Assembly (NCBI GenBank): GCA_002286715.1 | Contig: NSJX01000018.1 | Coordinates: 448,382 to 512,381 of the forward strand | DNA from: Dentipellis sp. KUC8613 | Lineage: Eukaryota; Basidiomycota; Agaricomycetes; Russulales; Hericiaceae | Reading direction: 5' to 3' | Length of the DNA stretch: 64,000 bases | Shown here: positions 34,871-45,712 of the stretch, piece by piece | Position numbering within the stretch: the first letter of the stretch is position 1 | Layout of the letters: each line of letters starts with the position of its first letter | The notes under the pieces: model-generated | Seen by the model: the letters and a program-made list of their open reading frames with translations, nothing else | Database searches by the model: none | Told to the model about the DNA's origin: nothing | Program-made: the position numbers and the translations under genes

Positions 34871-35684
34871 CGGAAAAGGCGGCTGTCTAAGGACCTATGA
34901 ATTGCCATGATATGGTTATTGGACGTATTCTAATTGTAACTTATTGCAAGATATTAACGGACATTAGAGAGGTTTGGTCATGTCAATGCATACTCATTGT
35001 TCGAAATGTAACTTATGGGACCTACCAGACAAAACAATGCCAAATATCTTGCTGGGATCAGTGATAACCTCGGTCCATGCGACGGGCCGCGGCCCTAGGA
35101 GCGCTCACAACGAATCATCATGACTCTACGCGGCAATTGTCAGCGTTCAGGGCTTTAGCGGTCAGTATCAAACCAGATTCTGCCCAGCTATGCTCGTACT
35201 GGGATATCGTCGATGCTGATATAGCGCATGCATAGATAGCTAGTGCCTGACGCGCAGCGGCAGCGAACTTGGGATACGATGTTCTCGAATTGAACCTTAG
35301 AACCGAGTCCTATCATCGCAACACGTTCGAACATCCAATGATGCCCTTTCGGGCTTTTGATTGGTTTTCATAGGAAGGTAGTTCTTTCGCCATCCTCGAC
35401 AGGGTCGATACGCAGCGGTCTATCTGGAACTGTCAAGCCGAAACCACCGGTCCCAGGGGAATCATCATGATATGGGCAGTGTCCTTGTTGCTGACAAGGA
35501 AGGTATACGATGAAGGTGTCGCTTGGCTTACTCACGCACTCCCTTTATTGTCCTTGAATCTATCCCACTGGTTTTATATAAGGTTACAGCTTTCTGCAAT
35601 CTGGCATCCGGTCATCCACTAAAGGGAAAAGTCTGTTTATTTTCAAAATACGCGACATGCTCACGATTGAGTCACTATTTATTG
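34871..35684. other. Intergenic region
   Basis: About 800 bp, moderately AT-rich, between the DUF6533 gene and the pseudogene fragment. No coding or RNA feature identified. Confidence 0.4.
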
Positions 35685-35830
35685 GCCCTGATTTTATTAT
35701 GACTATGCCATAACCTTTCGACCGAGCTCGAACACATCTGGATGGCCGATCGGTTTAGGCTTTCGACAGTCCTCTACTTCTTCTGTAGTTATGCTCTTCG
35801 GCCAACGCTCTTGCTGGTGTCATCGAGGTG
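35685..35830 (+). pseudogene. DUF6533 gene fragment, frameshifted
   Basis: This stretch matches exon 3 of the intact gene 2.3 kb upstream. The frame at 35734-35813 reads TELEHIWMADRFRLSTVLYF, against TEVEHIWKTGFRLSTVLYVF in the intact gene. Before it, the YYDYAITF part is in another frame: one extra base and one missing base relative to the intact copy bracket an in-frame TGA, and the 3' splice acceptor of the intact exon (CATACAG) is lost (TTATTG). No further exons of the family are visible downstream. It is a decayed partial duplicate. Confidence 0.7.
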
Positions 35831-36130
35831 TTCAGAAACATGGATTCTGATGCATGCTGCTACGTCGTACCGAAGTCCCTCAGCGGGGGGCCGGGGGCGA
35901 ACTATGTCGAAATTTGAGAGTATGTTAGTTGTACTGTTATGCGTTTATTTATGAGTGAATAATGCGTCGTTGGTTGACACCACTTGCGTGCGTCGGCCAA
36001 TTCATGAGCTACGTTCGACTCCGATTGGAATATTTGGACCTACTCTGCACAACAGAGCCAAATAACGCGCGGCGCGTCGAGTCGCCGGACACCCAAAGCC
36101 CACCAAGGCTACAACATCCAGTTCACCACC

Positions 36131-36631
36131 ATGCGTCAATCTGTAGTCTCATCCCGCGCATCTTATCTCCCTCCGCAACCACCAAATGCCGCAGCGGTGG
36201 CCAGACTACTTGAAAAGAAGAAAGAATTCGAGGCAGTCGCCGCACTGGAGCGTGCGAGCGCTACGTTCTTGAAGCGGATCGAGGGCCTCGCGGACGACTG
36301 CGACATCATGGGCGATGCTGGGGTCGGTGAGCCACAGCTCTCATCATGGGTGGTTTGTGATATCTTGACATTGATATTGGCACAGTTCACGGCCAGGTGT
36401 TGGCACAGTGGCCCCAGATGTTCCGCATCCTGAACATGTTCTGTGCGTGCTTTCATTCATCTTCACGATACATGATGTCTGACCTTTCCAACTCCGCACG
36501 TTCGCGCAGTGGCGAAGAAGGATCAACCGCAGGAAGACCAGGAGGGCGAAGATGCGTCGTTGCCTATCGGCGAACGGCTCGTGCGCGTTCCGATCGAGGA
36601 ACTGCAGACCTCGGAACCCCAGAAATCGTAA
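36131..36631 (+). CDS. DAD2: DASH/Dam1 complex subunit Dad2
   Basis: Three exons: 36131-36326, 36386-36442, 36510-36631 (124 residues; introns 59 and 67 bp, both phase 1). The core LLEKKKEFEAVAALERASAT, IEGLADDCDIMGDAG and VHGQVLAQWPQMFRIL is the Dad2 family pattern of coiled-coil plus conserved QWP motif. The protein belongs to the ring-forming DASH/Dam1 outer kinetochore complex that couples chromosomes to spindle microtubules. The C-terminus (residues ~85-124) is acidic and variable, as in other fungi. Start: first ATG, ahead of a short Pro-rich leader (SYLPPQPPNAAAVARLL). The length is normal for filamentous fungi. Confidence 0.88.
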
Positions 36632-36990
36632 ACAAGGCGAAACAAGTCCTCGTGACTGTGCTCAGTGTGGGAGCTAGTGGAGGTACCTGTCTATCTGGAA
36701 TGAGCGGCTGCAATACCTGCTATGCATAGCGTTCGAGGCTTCCCACAGATGGAGGCTCTGTGACAAGGTGTAGGAATAGGGAAGTCTGGGCGGCGCGAAG
36801 ACCAAGGTTCTTCTCGATGACGCGCAGGTACGAATATCTTTGTCTTAGTCGTGGCAAACCTAATCCGCCCGATCCTATAGCCCTCATTGTATTTGTATGC
36901 CATCGTGTAGTATTTATGGATCCAAGGATAGGATGTGTACAATATTCCTCTAACCGGAAGTGTGTGTAGTCGTCGACAAGAGCTGCGAGA
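36632..36990. other. Intergenic region between convergent genes
   Basis: About 360 bp between the DAD2 and GNAT stop codons. Nothing recognisable. Confidence 0.4.
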
Positions 36991-38077
36991 TCAGCCCCTG
37001 GCGAGCACTGCTACAGGCAAAATGGTCTTCTCCATATTCTCAGGAACGCCCATTTCTGTTCGCCCTCGAAGAGTGAGTCCCATCCCCACATATGTTTTAA
37101 TCTTTTCAGGATATCAATAGGCCAATTCAATATCAGTCACACACGCGATTGACGTACATTCCGTTCATTCGTCGCACAAAGTGCGATTTGCGTGCTTGCC
37201 GCAATGGCCTTCGCAAAGAAATGCAGCTTTCAGTAAAGCTACGGCGGGCAGGTAGTGGGACCGATTCACCCTTTCATACAGAGCTTGACAATTTGCCGTC
37301 GCGATGCCCCTTCTTTGAAAATCCGGGTCTGTGGCGATGACGCTGCACCAGAATGATTCACTCTTGGTCTTTCCCTTAACCCACGCGGTGAGTCACCTTC
37401 GAATAAATGTCTCGTTGAGATGCGGCTTACCGTTGTGCGGAGTTTCTCTGTTATGAACTTTGTCACTCCACCCGTGTACTGTGCAAAATAGACATGAAAG
37501 CCTGTATCCAGAAATCGGAATAGATGCGTACGTCTTCATTCCACCATTTCTGAGCTTCCGGCGACAGCCGCCCCCAAAAGTCGTTGAAACCAGTAGCTTG
37601 TCGTTTCTCTGCACTGGAAATCCAGTAAACGTGAGCGTCAGGATTCTCCCAAGCGGCCTCATTTACTTACGTCCCGAACAGATCTTGCCCCGGCGCAACC
37701 CAAAGCCCCAGCCCAACGATTCTCTCCGACTTGCTGAAAGCCAGGTATACCAGCCCATCAGCGTTGCACGCGTTGACCATCAAGAGAAAGAAGGGTTCGC
37801 GAAGAGAAGCGTCATCGCCCACGAGCGCCCTGAGCGATTTGTCTGCAAGAGGACAAAAATGCGCGTCAGTACGTGATTCTCGGACCCGAAGAGAAGGCCA
37901 ATGCCAACCGACCGTCGCCGTAGGCTCGGATGCACATGGATACGCATTCGTCGACTTGCGCGGCTGTTGCGAGGTATGTGAGTCAGTTTCGGCACCAGAC
38001 GGATACTAAAGGGACGCACGGGTCAGGTTCGCAACCTGCCGGACGGGGAACGCGAGCTCTGTCTCGGACTTGGACAT
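36991..38077 (-). CDS. GNAT-fold N-acetyltransferase-like protein
   Basis: Eight exons: 38020-38077, 37913-37963, 37671-37842, 37532-37613, 37431-37478, 37270-37362, 37158-37226, 36991-37101 (227 residues; introns 43-70 bp). It begins FPVRQVANLTPAQVDECVSM, contains RIVGLGLWVAPGQDLFGT, and the acetyl-CoA-binding motif A region reads CSVIATDPDFQRRGIATANC, followed by IALCATNERN and a strand-like YVGMGLTLRGRTEM. This order fits a common basidiomycete GNAT-like family usually annotated only as hypothetical or acetyltransferase. Substrate unknown. The phase-consistent exon chain supports the model even though one exon is just 48 nt. It shares a divergent intergenic region with the phosphatase gene. 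Confidence 0.8.
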
Positions 38078-39055
38078 CGCGGGGGCAAATTGTGCGGCAG
38101 CGGGGCCCGCATGCTAGCGCTCTATTTATTTGACTTAATGCAAGGCTTTGCATAGACCCTGGTGCTGACGGTATGGTTCGCTAAGCTCGATTACTTGGGC
38201 GCGCGCTAACGGATGATGGGTGGCCAGTGAACGGTGCGTATTTCAGCAGAGTGGCGGATGCTGGCATGCGCGCATCATGGAGAGGCCTCATAACGTACCT
38301 CGATCGGCGGCCACCAGCTGCTGGAGCACTGCATTCGATCTTGCATGCAGAGAGTGCCTGGGCCGCGCGGACGTCGCGATTTTGGGGTCCGAGACATCTG
38401 GTGCGGATGCAAATGTTGGTCCCGGGGATGTTGATGTCGTTTGGAATCCGGTGAGTTCCGTTCGCGGAATCAGAATACGCGGTGAACTGGACATGTACTG
38501 GCAGGCTGGTTGGTGGAAACAGCTGTGGAGATATAGCCATGCATGCGCATCTGTTGGATAGAAACGCGAGGCAGGTATGCATTCCAACTTGTGCCTGTAG
38601 ATCGGAGTGATCTTCGATCTCAGACCATCGGATGTAGGTCCACGCGATACGACAGCGCCCATCCTTTTTGGTATTCATCATAGTCGCCGACACGTCCTCT
38701 TTGACTTCACCACCCGCAACACACCCTCTGGCTTGTTCTATGACGATACGCGGTTGTGCTGCTTCTTCCATAGCGCGCAAGGTATGTCGCTAGGTCGCTC
38801 ATCAAATTTCTTCGGGTAGATTTTAGTCTCGACTGTGGTATATGCAGAGCCGCTCCGCGCTCCTCGACACAAGAACAAGACGCACATCCGACACGACTTT
38901 CCATCCTTCCGACGTCTAGACACACCGCATCCGCGCCGACGATGTCTTGCTCTGCATCCGCGGTGCGTATAAGAACCTTCGCAGTATCCAGTATCCCCAT
39001 CCAACGAACTTGACCACATACCACATCATACCAACCACCAAACTCTAACCCACCC
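38078..39055. other. Divergent intergenic region with exon-like stretch
   Basis: About 980 bp between the GNAT start (minus) and the phosphatase start (plus). On the plus strand 38601-38781 is an open stretch bounded by an acceptor-like GCCTGTAG and a GTATGT donor, reading FGIHHSRRHVLFDFTTRN and then GLFYDDTRLCCFF; a 66-bp candidate intron (38782-38847) follows with an open continuation. A minus-strand open frame also covers 38181-38780. Neither is recognised, so no gene is called. TATAAG at about 38967 may serve the phosphatase. Confidence 0.35.
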
Positions 39056-40075
39056 ATGTCTGTGTCTGTCTCCCCCCTCATTTCGGACTTCGCTGCGCTG
39101 AATGTCCACGCCGAAACCCTCGGCACCTCTACACCCACCCTTACCCCCTCCTCACCCGACCCCGATCCCGACGCAACCCCCACCCCTCGCTACCCACCCA
39201 CAATGACAACCCCCACGCTCCGCTGCGCGGCGCTCCCCATCCCCACCTCCGCGCTCCCCATGCCCATGCCTGCCCCCGCACCCAAACTCCCAACTCCACC
39301 ACCCCCCACCACCACGCGCTCGCTGACGGACACAGACTACTTCGCGCGCCGGCAGCTGCGGCAGCTGTGCACGCAGCCGCACCCATCGGAGGACTTCCTG
39401 CCGCAGGCGTCCGAGATCCTGCCCGGGCTGTACCTCAGCGACATGTACACCGCGACGAACCCCGCCGTGCTCGCGCGCCTCGGCGTCACGCACCTCGTCA
39501 GCGTGCAGCGCGACGCGCCGCCCACGCCCGTGCTCCGGTGCCCTCCCCCGGGCACCAGCGGCGCGCGCGAGGGGTGCGAGCAGGGCGCAGGCGGTGAAAA
39601 GCGCGAGGGTGGGGCGGGCGAGGGTGAGGAGGGCGAGGAAGAGGAGACGACACAGGCGCTGGCGCACCTGCGCGTGCCGCTCGACGACGCGCGCGGCGCA
39701 GACCTGCAGAGCGTGCTCGCGCCCGCGGTGCTCTGGATCGAGCGTGCGCGGCGCCGCGGCGGCACCGTGCTCGTGCACTGCGTGTGGGGCATGTCGCGCT
39801 CGCCCGCGCTCGTCATCGCGTTCCTCATGGCCGCGCACCGCATGCCGCTCGGCCGCGCGTGGGCGCACGTGCGTGCGCGGCGCGCCGTCGCGCGCCCGAA
39901 TGCGGGCTTTGTGAGGCAGCTCGCGGCGTATGGCCAGGTGCTGGATGCGGGGCGGCGGCTGCATGAGGCGAATATGGCGCGGATGCGCGTGTTGGTGCTG
40001 GAGAGGAGGGAGAGGATGAGGAGGGGGGGTGGGATGAGGATGTCCGCGGGCGCGAAGGTGTTGAGTCTTTCGTGA
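39056..40075 (+). CDS. Dual-specificity protein phosphatase
   Basis: Single-exon gene, 339 residues. The active site VHCVWGMSRSPALVIAFLM carries the HCx5R signature (His241, Cys242, Arg248), with Asp210/Asp211 in PLDDARGAD as the probable general acid. The domain starts near residue 115 (ASEILPGLYLSDMYTATNPA), a standard DSP entry strand. The first ~90 residues are a Pro/Thr/Ser low-complexity leader. A ~45-residue Gly/Glu-rich insertion (about 155-200) separates the QRD strand from the acid loop. Such enzymes dephosphorylate Tyr/Ser/Thr on MAP kinases or RNA; the target is not predictable. Extreme GC3 bias makes antisense frames open, which are ignored. Confidence 0.88.
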   Translation: MSVSVSPLISDFAALNVHAETLGTSTPTLTPSSPDPDPDATPTPRYPPTMTTPTLRCAALPIPTSALPMPMPAPAPKLPTPPPPTTTRSLTDTDYFARRQLRQLCTQPHPSEDFLPQASEILPGLYLSDMYTATNPAVLARLGVTHLVSVQRDAPPTPVLRCPPPGTSGAREGCEQGAGGEKREGGAGEGEEGEEEETTQALAHLRVPLDDARGADLQSVLAPAVLWIERARRRGGTVLVHCVWGMSRSPALVIAFLMAAHRMPLGRAWAHVRARRAVARPNAGFVRQLAAYGQVLDAGRRLHEANMARMRVLVLERRERMRRGGGMRMSAGAKVLSLS

Positions 40076-40452
40076 GGGGCGGGTGGGAGGGCAGCGCTGG
40101 TCGCTGTGCGTGTGGTTGGGGTATCGGCATCGTACACATAACATAGACTAATCCTAAAAACATCGTATACAGACAAAACATATAAATCCGATCCAAAATA
40201 CACTGTGCCTTATCCATATCCCTTTCCTTTTTCCATTTCCTATTTCCTATCCGTGAAACATTAGTCGTTGGTGATTCAAATTGCCGCGGTCACTTGAGCC
40301 TGCATTCCAATTTGCAAGCCGCCTGGAACCCGAGCTCAAGCACCTGATGCCCGACTCCATCACCTGACGCCGGACAACCAGCACCATCACCTGACGCCGG
40401 ACAACCCGCCCTAAGCCCCAAGCCCGCACCCGCGCAACCCGAGCCACAAACC
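40076..40452. other. Intergenic region between convergent genes
   Basis: About 380 bp separating the phosphatase and GNAT stop codons, containing a 27-bp-period repeat at 40358-40406. No gene seen. Confidence 0.4.
40358..40406. repeat. Short tandem repeat, period 27 bp
   Basis: The 22-bp string beginning CATCACCTGACGCCGGACAA occurs at 40358-40379 and again at 40385-40406, with a degenerate copy just upstream (CACCTGATGCCCGACTC near 40341). It lies in the presumed 3' UTR of the minus-strand GNAT gene. Confidence 0.75.
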
Positions 40453-41224
40453 TCACACAGCCAAGCACCCCTCGACCCGCACACTCCCGACCCTCCAAAG
40501 CCCCGCGGCCTCCTTCCCATAGCCGGCCGCGGAGCCCACGCCCACGCCCACGCCCTCCCAGAACGCAGCCGCGAGCGCGTCGTTCGCGGCGTACTGTGCC
40601 GCGACGCGCACGCGCACGCTCTTCAAGCTCGCCTCCGAGTCCGATTCCGATTCCGAGTCTGCCTCCGAGTCCGAGCCCGCGGCGCCCTCGAGCGCAGAGC
40701 CCGCGGCATCGCTGAGCGCAGAATCCGTGGTGCCCTTCAACGCGGAGCCCCACGCAGGCACGCGCGCCGGCTGCAGCGCGGCCGCCGCCGCGCGCACGAG
40801 GCGCGTCGCGAGCCCGCGCCGGCGGAGCGCGGGGCGCACGCCGAGCGTGAGGATGTGCAGCTCCGGCGCGGGCGCGCGCGCGAGGTCCGTCGTGGGGCGC
40901 TGCAGGGCGGCGGTGATGAATGCGAGCGGCTCTTGGTTCTGGGCTGTAGGAGAGGAGGAGGGAGAGGGAGAGGGGACGGCGATGAGGCAGATGCGGGAGG
41001 GGTGGAAGAGCGTTTGGTGGAAGAAGGTGAGCGGGAGGGGGCGCGGGAGGTGCAGGAGGGTCGTCTGTGTGGTGGGTGTGTTAGGTTAGGGAGGGGGAAA
41101 TGGGGGATGGGAAGGAGGGGCGTACGTGCAGCTCGCGGACGGCGGGGATGTCCGCGGCGGTGAGCGGCCGGATGGTGTATGCGTCTGCCGCGGAGGGCGA
41201 GAGGGGGGACGCAGGCGCGGACAT
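40453..41224 (-). CDS. GNAT N-acetyltransferase (NAA50/NAA60-like)
   Basis: Two exons: 41126-41224 and 40453-41064 (236 residues; 61-bp intron, phase 0). YTIRPLTAADIPAVRELH is the usual GNAT start, LPRPLPLTFFHQTLFHPSRI resembles the substrate loop of NAA50/NAA60 enzymes, and ILTLGVRPALRRRGLATRLV is motif A with the R/Q-x-x-G-x-A acetyl-CoA pyrophosphate loop. The last part, VAAQYAANDALAAAFWEGVG, matches motif B (alternate residue contact with CoA). A Ser/Glu/Asp-rich insertion of ~45 residues splits motif A from motif B. Probably N-terminal protein acetylation, but the exact class is uncertain. Confidence 0.78.
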
Positions 41225-42990
41225 CGTGTGCAGCAGCAGCTCTGATCACTGGCAATCGGGGGTGAGACTGGAAGTGCGGGGTAGAGCGGGGGCTCAGATC
41301 GCCTGGTTACCTATAGGGGTCCTGACAGTAACAGCAATACGCCTGTGGTGGGACGTCGACGCGGTATAAGGAAAGCACGCGGGTGAGAGCTGAGGCGGAA
41401 CCCTCACACGACCTATATACCAGACCTGTGGCTGCAGACGTCCAGGGCCGGGGACCGCGCGCCCAGCATAATACGGTCTACCAAGCACACCGGTGATCGC
41501 ATCCGAGGACCCATCCCGCGCACCGTGATTCGCGCATATCGCCTGGGTCGACGAGGACCTGCAGATAAGTAAGTGAGTCGCGCGCATGCGGGCGCCCGCA
41601 ATGCCCCGCGCGCGGCAGGGCCCGGGTGAGTGCGAGCCCGCGCTGCGATTGGCCGCGCGCGGAGGCATCGATCTGGAGTGCGCGCGGTCTGGAGCGCAGG
41701 GCGAGGCGCGGCGCGGAGGCGACGAGGGCGCAGGGGTGGGTGCGCCTCCCCGCGCGGGCGGCGCGGCTCCGGGGCTGTGCGGGGCGGGGTGTTTGCTGCT
41801 GCTTGGGTGTGATTGGGCGTGTCGGCGTCGATTTGAGGTGCGGATGGGGTGCTGATGGTGGAGGTGGGTTTAGATGTAGGTTGGAATGTCGGTGTGCCAA
41901 TTTCAATAGGCGCGAACGAGGTGCGCGCTCGGTGGTATTTTTAACGTGGACACAGCGCTCTCTGGCACTTACCTCTCGCTCTCCGCGGACGGTGCGGACG
42001 GACACAGGCAAGTAGATGATCAAAAGAACCTTACGAGCCCGGTGTCTTTTGTGCAATAACGCTTGCAGCGGCTATTACAGCCGTCGGACCAGCTCACCGA
42101 TATCGTCAAGACGAACCTTACATCCAACGGACCGTCTTCATTTACTTACCGAAGATGATTGGCCGCACGAGAATCAGTGAAACGATACGTACACAGCCCT
42201 GGGACCTATCGGGGGAGGGTCGGGCATAGCACGTCGGTGCGAATCGATAGAACGCCTTCGATATGGATCGGTATCTCCGGCGCTGGCAGCTATCGAGGCC
42301 AATCATGCAGCAGATGCACACAATGGGGATGGTTACCCTGGCAAGCGCAGCATATTCGGGCCAGGATAACGACGAGGAGGAGACGAGGGCCAGCAGGAAT
42401 GGATGGGGCACGAAGGAAATATGGGAGAGGAGGGGGACGAAAGAGGGGAGGAGGTTCCCACGGGAGGGGGATGAGCATGTGATTCGGGGGGACTGTGAGC
42501 CTCGTCTGGGACGGGGCGGGGACTGGGACCGCCAAAGGCCAGCAAGTACAGCAGCTGCTGGAGACTGCGGCGACGAGGCTCCTCCGCTCGGTGCGTTCGG
42601 TGTCCCGCACTTGCGCGCGTCGGGCAGGATCGGGTCCTGCCTCGTGATTATTTCCCCAATTCCTCTCCCTTTTTGGGTAATCGTATGGAGTATTCCAAGT
42701 GGCTGCCCCGTATAAAACATCCCGTCCTCTTCTCCTCCTCCCCCCGTCCCCTCTTCCGCGCACGCCCAGTGCATACTACCATCTATCATCCTCCCCGCCC
42801 TCTCCGTCCTCTGTCTCCCACTACTCCGATCAGGGTAAATGTTTTCTTCCTTTTTCGTTCCGCTGCCGACCAGGCCGACGGATCTTACCCCGCATTTCAT
42901 TCTCGACCCCGCCGCCTCTATAAATTCTGTCACCCTCTCCTGTCAAGTTCCTTCATCCTGACCTCCTCCTCGTAGCACTTTTCAGACACC
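41225..42990. promoter_or_regulatory. Long upstream region of the PEPCK gene
   Basis: About 1.77 kb between a GNAT start codon and the PEPCK start. It contains ATTGG/CCAAT elements (about 41646, 41811, 42158, 42299), CT-rich sequence at 42720-42800 and 42940-42975, and TATAAA elements at about 42711 and 42919. Open frames on both strands here (for example 42142-42933 minus) lack any domain. Such a long control region fits a carbon-source-regulated gene, by inference. Confidence 0.45.
42919..42924 (+). promoter_or_regulatory. Probable TATA box of the PEPCK gene
   Basis: TATAAA lies 67 bp before the start codon, followed by a pyrimidine-rich stretch and a CACC context at the ATG (ACACCATGCC). 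The spacing is right for a short 5' leader. Confidence 0.55.
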
Positions 42991-45043
42991 ATGCCTCTTC
43001 CCAACATGACCCCTTACGTTACTCCCCATATTCTTCACAAGAACTATGCGCAGGCCTTCGACAACCAGGAGATGTCCAAGCGTAAGTTTTTTCCCGCTCG
43101 TTTTCTGTGCGCAATCTCACCGACCAATGCAGTTATCGGCCGCGACATGGAGTACTTCTCCCAGGCCGGTTTCGACATGGACAAGATTACGCTCAAGCGT
43201 AACGCCCCTGTCGCCCTCCTATACGAGGACGCCATCCGCAATGAGGGCGCCATTATCTCCTCCTCAGGAGCTCTCATCAATTTTTCCGGCAAGAAGACCG
43301 GTCGCTCTCCCAAGGACAAGCGCATTGTCTACGAGGAGACGAGCAAAGATGACATCTGGTGGGGCAGCGTCAACATCAAGATGGATGAGCGTAAGTCGTG
43401 CGAGCTCCACTGCCTATCCTGATCCTGATCGCATCCCATCGTAGACACCTTTGAGATCAATCGCGAGCGCGCCATTGACTACCTCAACACCCGGGACAAT
43501 GTGTACGTCTTTGACGGTTACGCAGGAGTAAGTCGCGTCTCACGGCCCCTGGCGCTTCGCCATCCAATGATGTTATTTCGCTCCACCCGTGCTAACTTAC
43601 GTCCTCTTCCAGTGGGATCCCAAGTACCGTATCAAGGTCCGGGTCATCTGCGCCCGGGCGTACCACGCCCTCTTCATGGTCCGTCTTTTCCCGTGACTTT
43701 ACGCCCCTCGTGACCTCACTATTTTTCCCGCACAGAACAACATGCTCATCCGCCCGACGGAGGAGGAGCTCGCCAACTTCGGCGAGCCCGACTTCATCAT
43801 CTACAATGCGGGCCAGTTCCCCGCCAACCGCTTCACCAAGGGCATGAGCTCGACGACGTCCGTCGAGATCAACTTCAAGCGCATGGAGATGGTCATCCTC
43901 GGCACCGAGTACGCCGGCGAGATGAAGAAGGGTGTCTTCTCCGTCATGCACTACCTCCAGCCGGTCAAGTTCGGCCAGCTCTCGCTGCACTCGTCCGCCA
44001 ACGTCGGCATCGAGAACCGCGACGTGACGCTCTTCTTCGGCCTCTCCGGCACGGGCAAGACGACGCTGTCCGCGGACCCGCGCCGGAAGCTGATCGGCGA
44101 CGACGAGCACGTCTGGTCGGACACGGGCGTGTTCAACATCGAGGGCGGGTGCTACGCCAAGTGCATCAACCTCTCCGCGGAGAAGGAGCCCGAGATCTTC
44201 AACGCGATCCGCTTCGGCTCGATCCTCGAGAACGTCGTCTACGACCCGATCTCGCGCAAGCCCGACTACGACGACGTCGCGATCACCGAGAACACGCGCT
44301 GCGCGTACCCGATCGAGTACATCGCCAACGCGGAGATCCCCTGCGTCGTCCAGCACCAGCCCAAGAACATCATCATGCTCACCTGCGACGCGTTCGGCGT
44401 CCTCCCGCCCGTCAGCAAGCTCTCGCCCGAGCAGGCGTCCTACCACTTCTTGGCCGGCTACACCTCGTGAGTGCCCCTTTTCGCCCTTGGCGCCCGCCTG
44501 TTTGCTCACGCGAATTGATCCAGGAAAACTCCCGGAACTGAGGACGGTGTCCTCGAGCCCATCCCCACCTTCTCGACGTGCTACAGCGCGCCCTTCATCG
44601 TCCTCCACGTAAGCCCTCTCCCCTCTTTCATTGCATCTTCACCAATCTGACTCCGCACTCAGCCCGGCCGCTACGCTGAGATGCTCGCGGACCGCATGGC
44701 GAAGAACAACGTCGACTGCTGGCTCGTCAACACGGGCTGGACGGGCGGCAAGTTCGGCACGGGCAAGCGGTGCCCGCTCAAGTACACGCGGCGCATCATC
44801 GACGCGATCCACAGCGGCGAGCTCGCGCGCGCGTCGTACGAGACGTTCGAGGTGTTCGGCCTGCAGGTGCCGACCGGCGTCGAGGGCGTCCCGCGCGAGC
44901 TGCTCAACCCCGCGCACGCGTGGGCGGACAAGGGCGCGTTCGAGCGCGAGGTGCGCAAGCTCGCGGGCATGTTCATGAAGGCGTTCGCGACGTACGAGAA
45001 GGACGTCGAGGAGAAGGTCCGCGCGGCCGGCCCGCAGCTCTGA
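42991..45043 (+). CDS. PCK1: ATP-dependent phosphoenolpyruvate carboxykinase
   Basis: Seven exons: 42991-43081, 43133-43390, 43445-43527, 43613-43678, 43736-44466, 44524-44608, 44663-45043 (564 residues; introns 51-85 bp). It catalyses oxaloacetate + ATP to PEP + ADP + CO2, the committed step of gluconeogenesis, in the cytosol. The P-loop [20 protein letters not shown] (about residues 267-286), the kinase-2 region [34 protein letters not shown] (the oxaloacetate/PEP-binding Arg) and [20 protein letters not shown] identify the ATP-type enzyme. Length is typical. The start matches an expected [10 protein letters not shown] leader. Very strong GC3 bias in exon 5 suggests high expression. Confidence 0.97.
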
Positions 45044-45712
45044 GCTGCCCCGTCGAACATAGAGTGGGGAGAGCGCTGAGTGCATCGGGCGCTGGTAGAG
45101 AGGAGGTCGAGGCGTGTGTGAGGAGGAGAGGAGAGGAGAGAAAGGACTGACACGTGCACGGCTATAGGCTGCACCCCCCTAGCTATCCACCCCTTGGGTT
45201 TATCTCATACTATCACTACTAGTCTGCGCGGCCCTGTTCCTGCGGCGGGGCGCGCACAAACACGAACGCAGCCGACGCGGCGCACATATTAGGGACGTGT
45301 ATTTATAGCTGTACGCGTTGTATGTTATGGGGATGTGAATGCGAATGCGTTGGATGATCAATGTGCTAGAGTTTGGTTGGGTGTGAACGTGTGGTGAGTG
45401 GTGGATGTCGGGTGATCGAAGAGGCGTAGCGAGAGTTGTTCGAAACGATGCAGTATATAGTCCAGCTTGAGGACGACGAGGGTTGTCTAACTTAGCTAAG
45501 AGTCTTGGAGATAGCACGACTCAGACGCGTCCCAACTTCTGAGAGCACCAACGCTTGACGATGGTATGGTAATACCTGCTTACATTTCAATTTTCGCCTC
45601 GATTCCACCACACAAGCACAAGGAATGTATGCAATAATAATACCAGCGTGCTATATACGACACAATATTGCCCCCACGTACACCCTATACACCCGCAGCC
45701 CACTTCACACCC
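45044..45712. other. Intergenic region between convergent genes
   Basis: About 670 bp including the PEPCK 3' UTR. GAGGAGAGGAGAGGAGAG purine tract near 45120-45138. No gene seen. Confidence 0.45.

Noticed and set aside
42142..42933. 263-codon minus-strand open frame upstream of PEPCK
   Set aside because: No domain, Pro/Ser/Arg-rich, spans the PEPCK TATA box and CT-rich leader; treated as promoter sequence.
43592..44608. 338-codon minus-strand open frame over the PEPCK gene
   Set aside because: Antisense to a fully recognisable enzyme with its own introns; no independent evidence.
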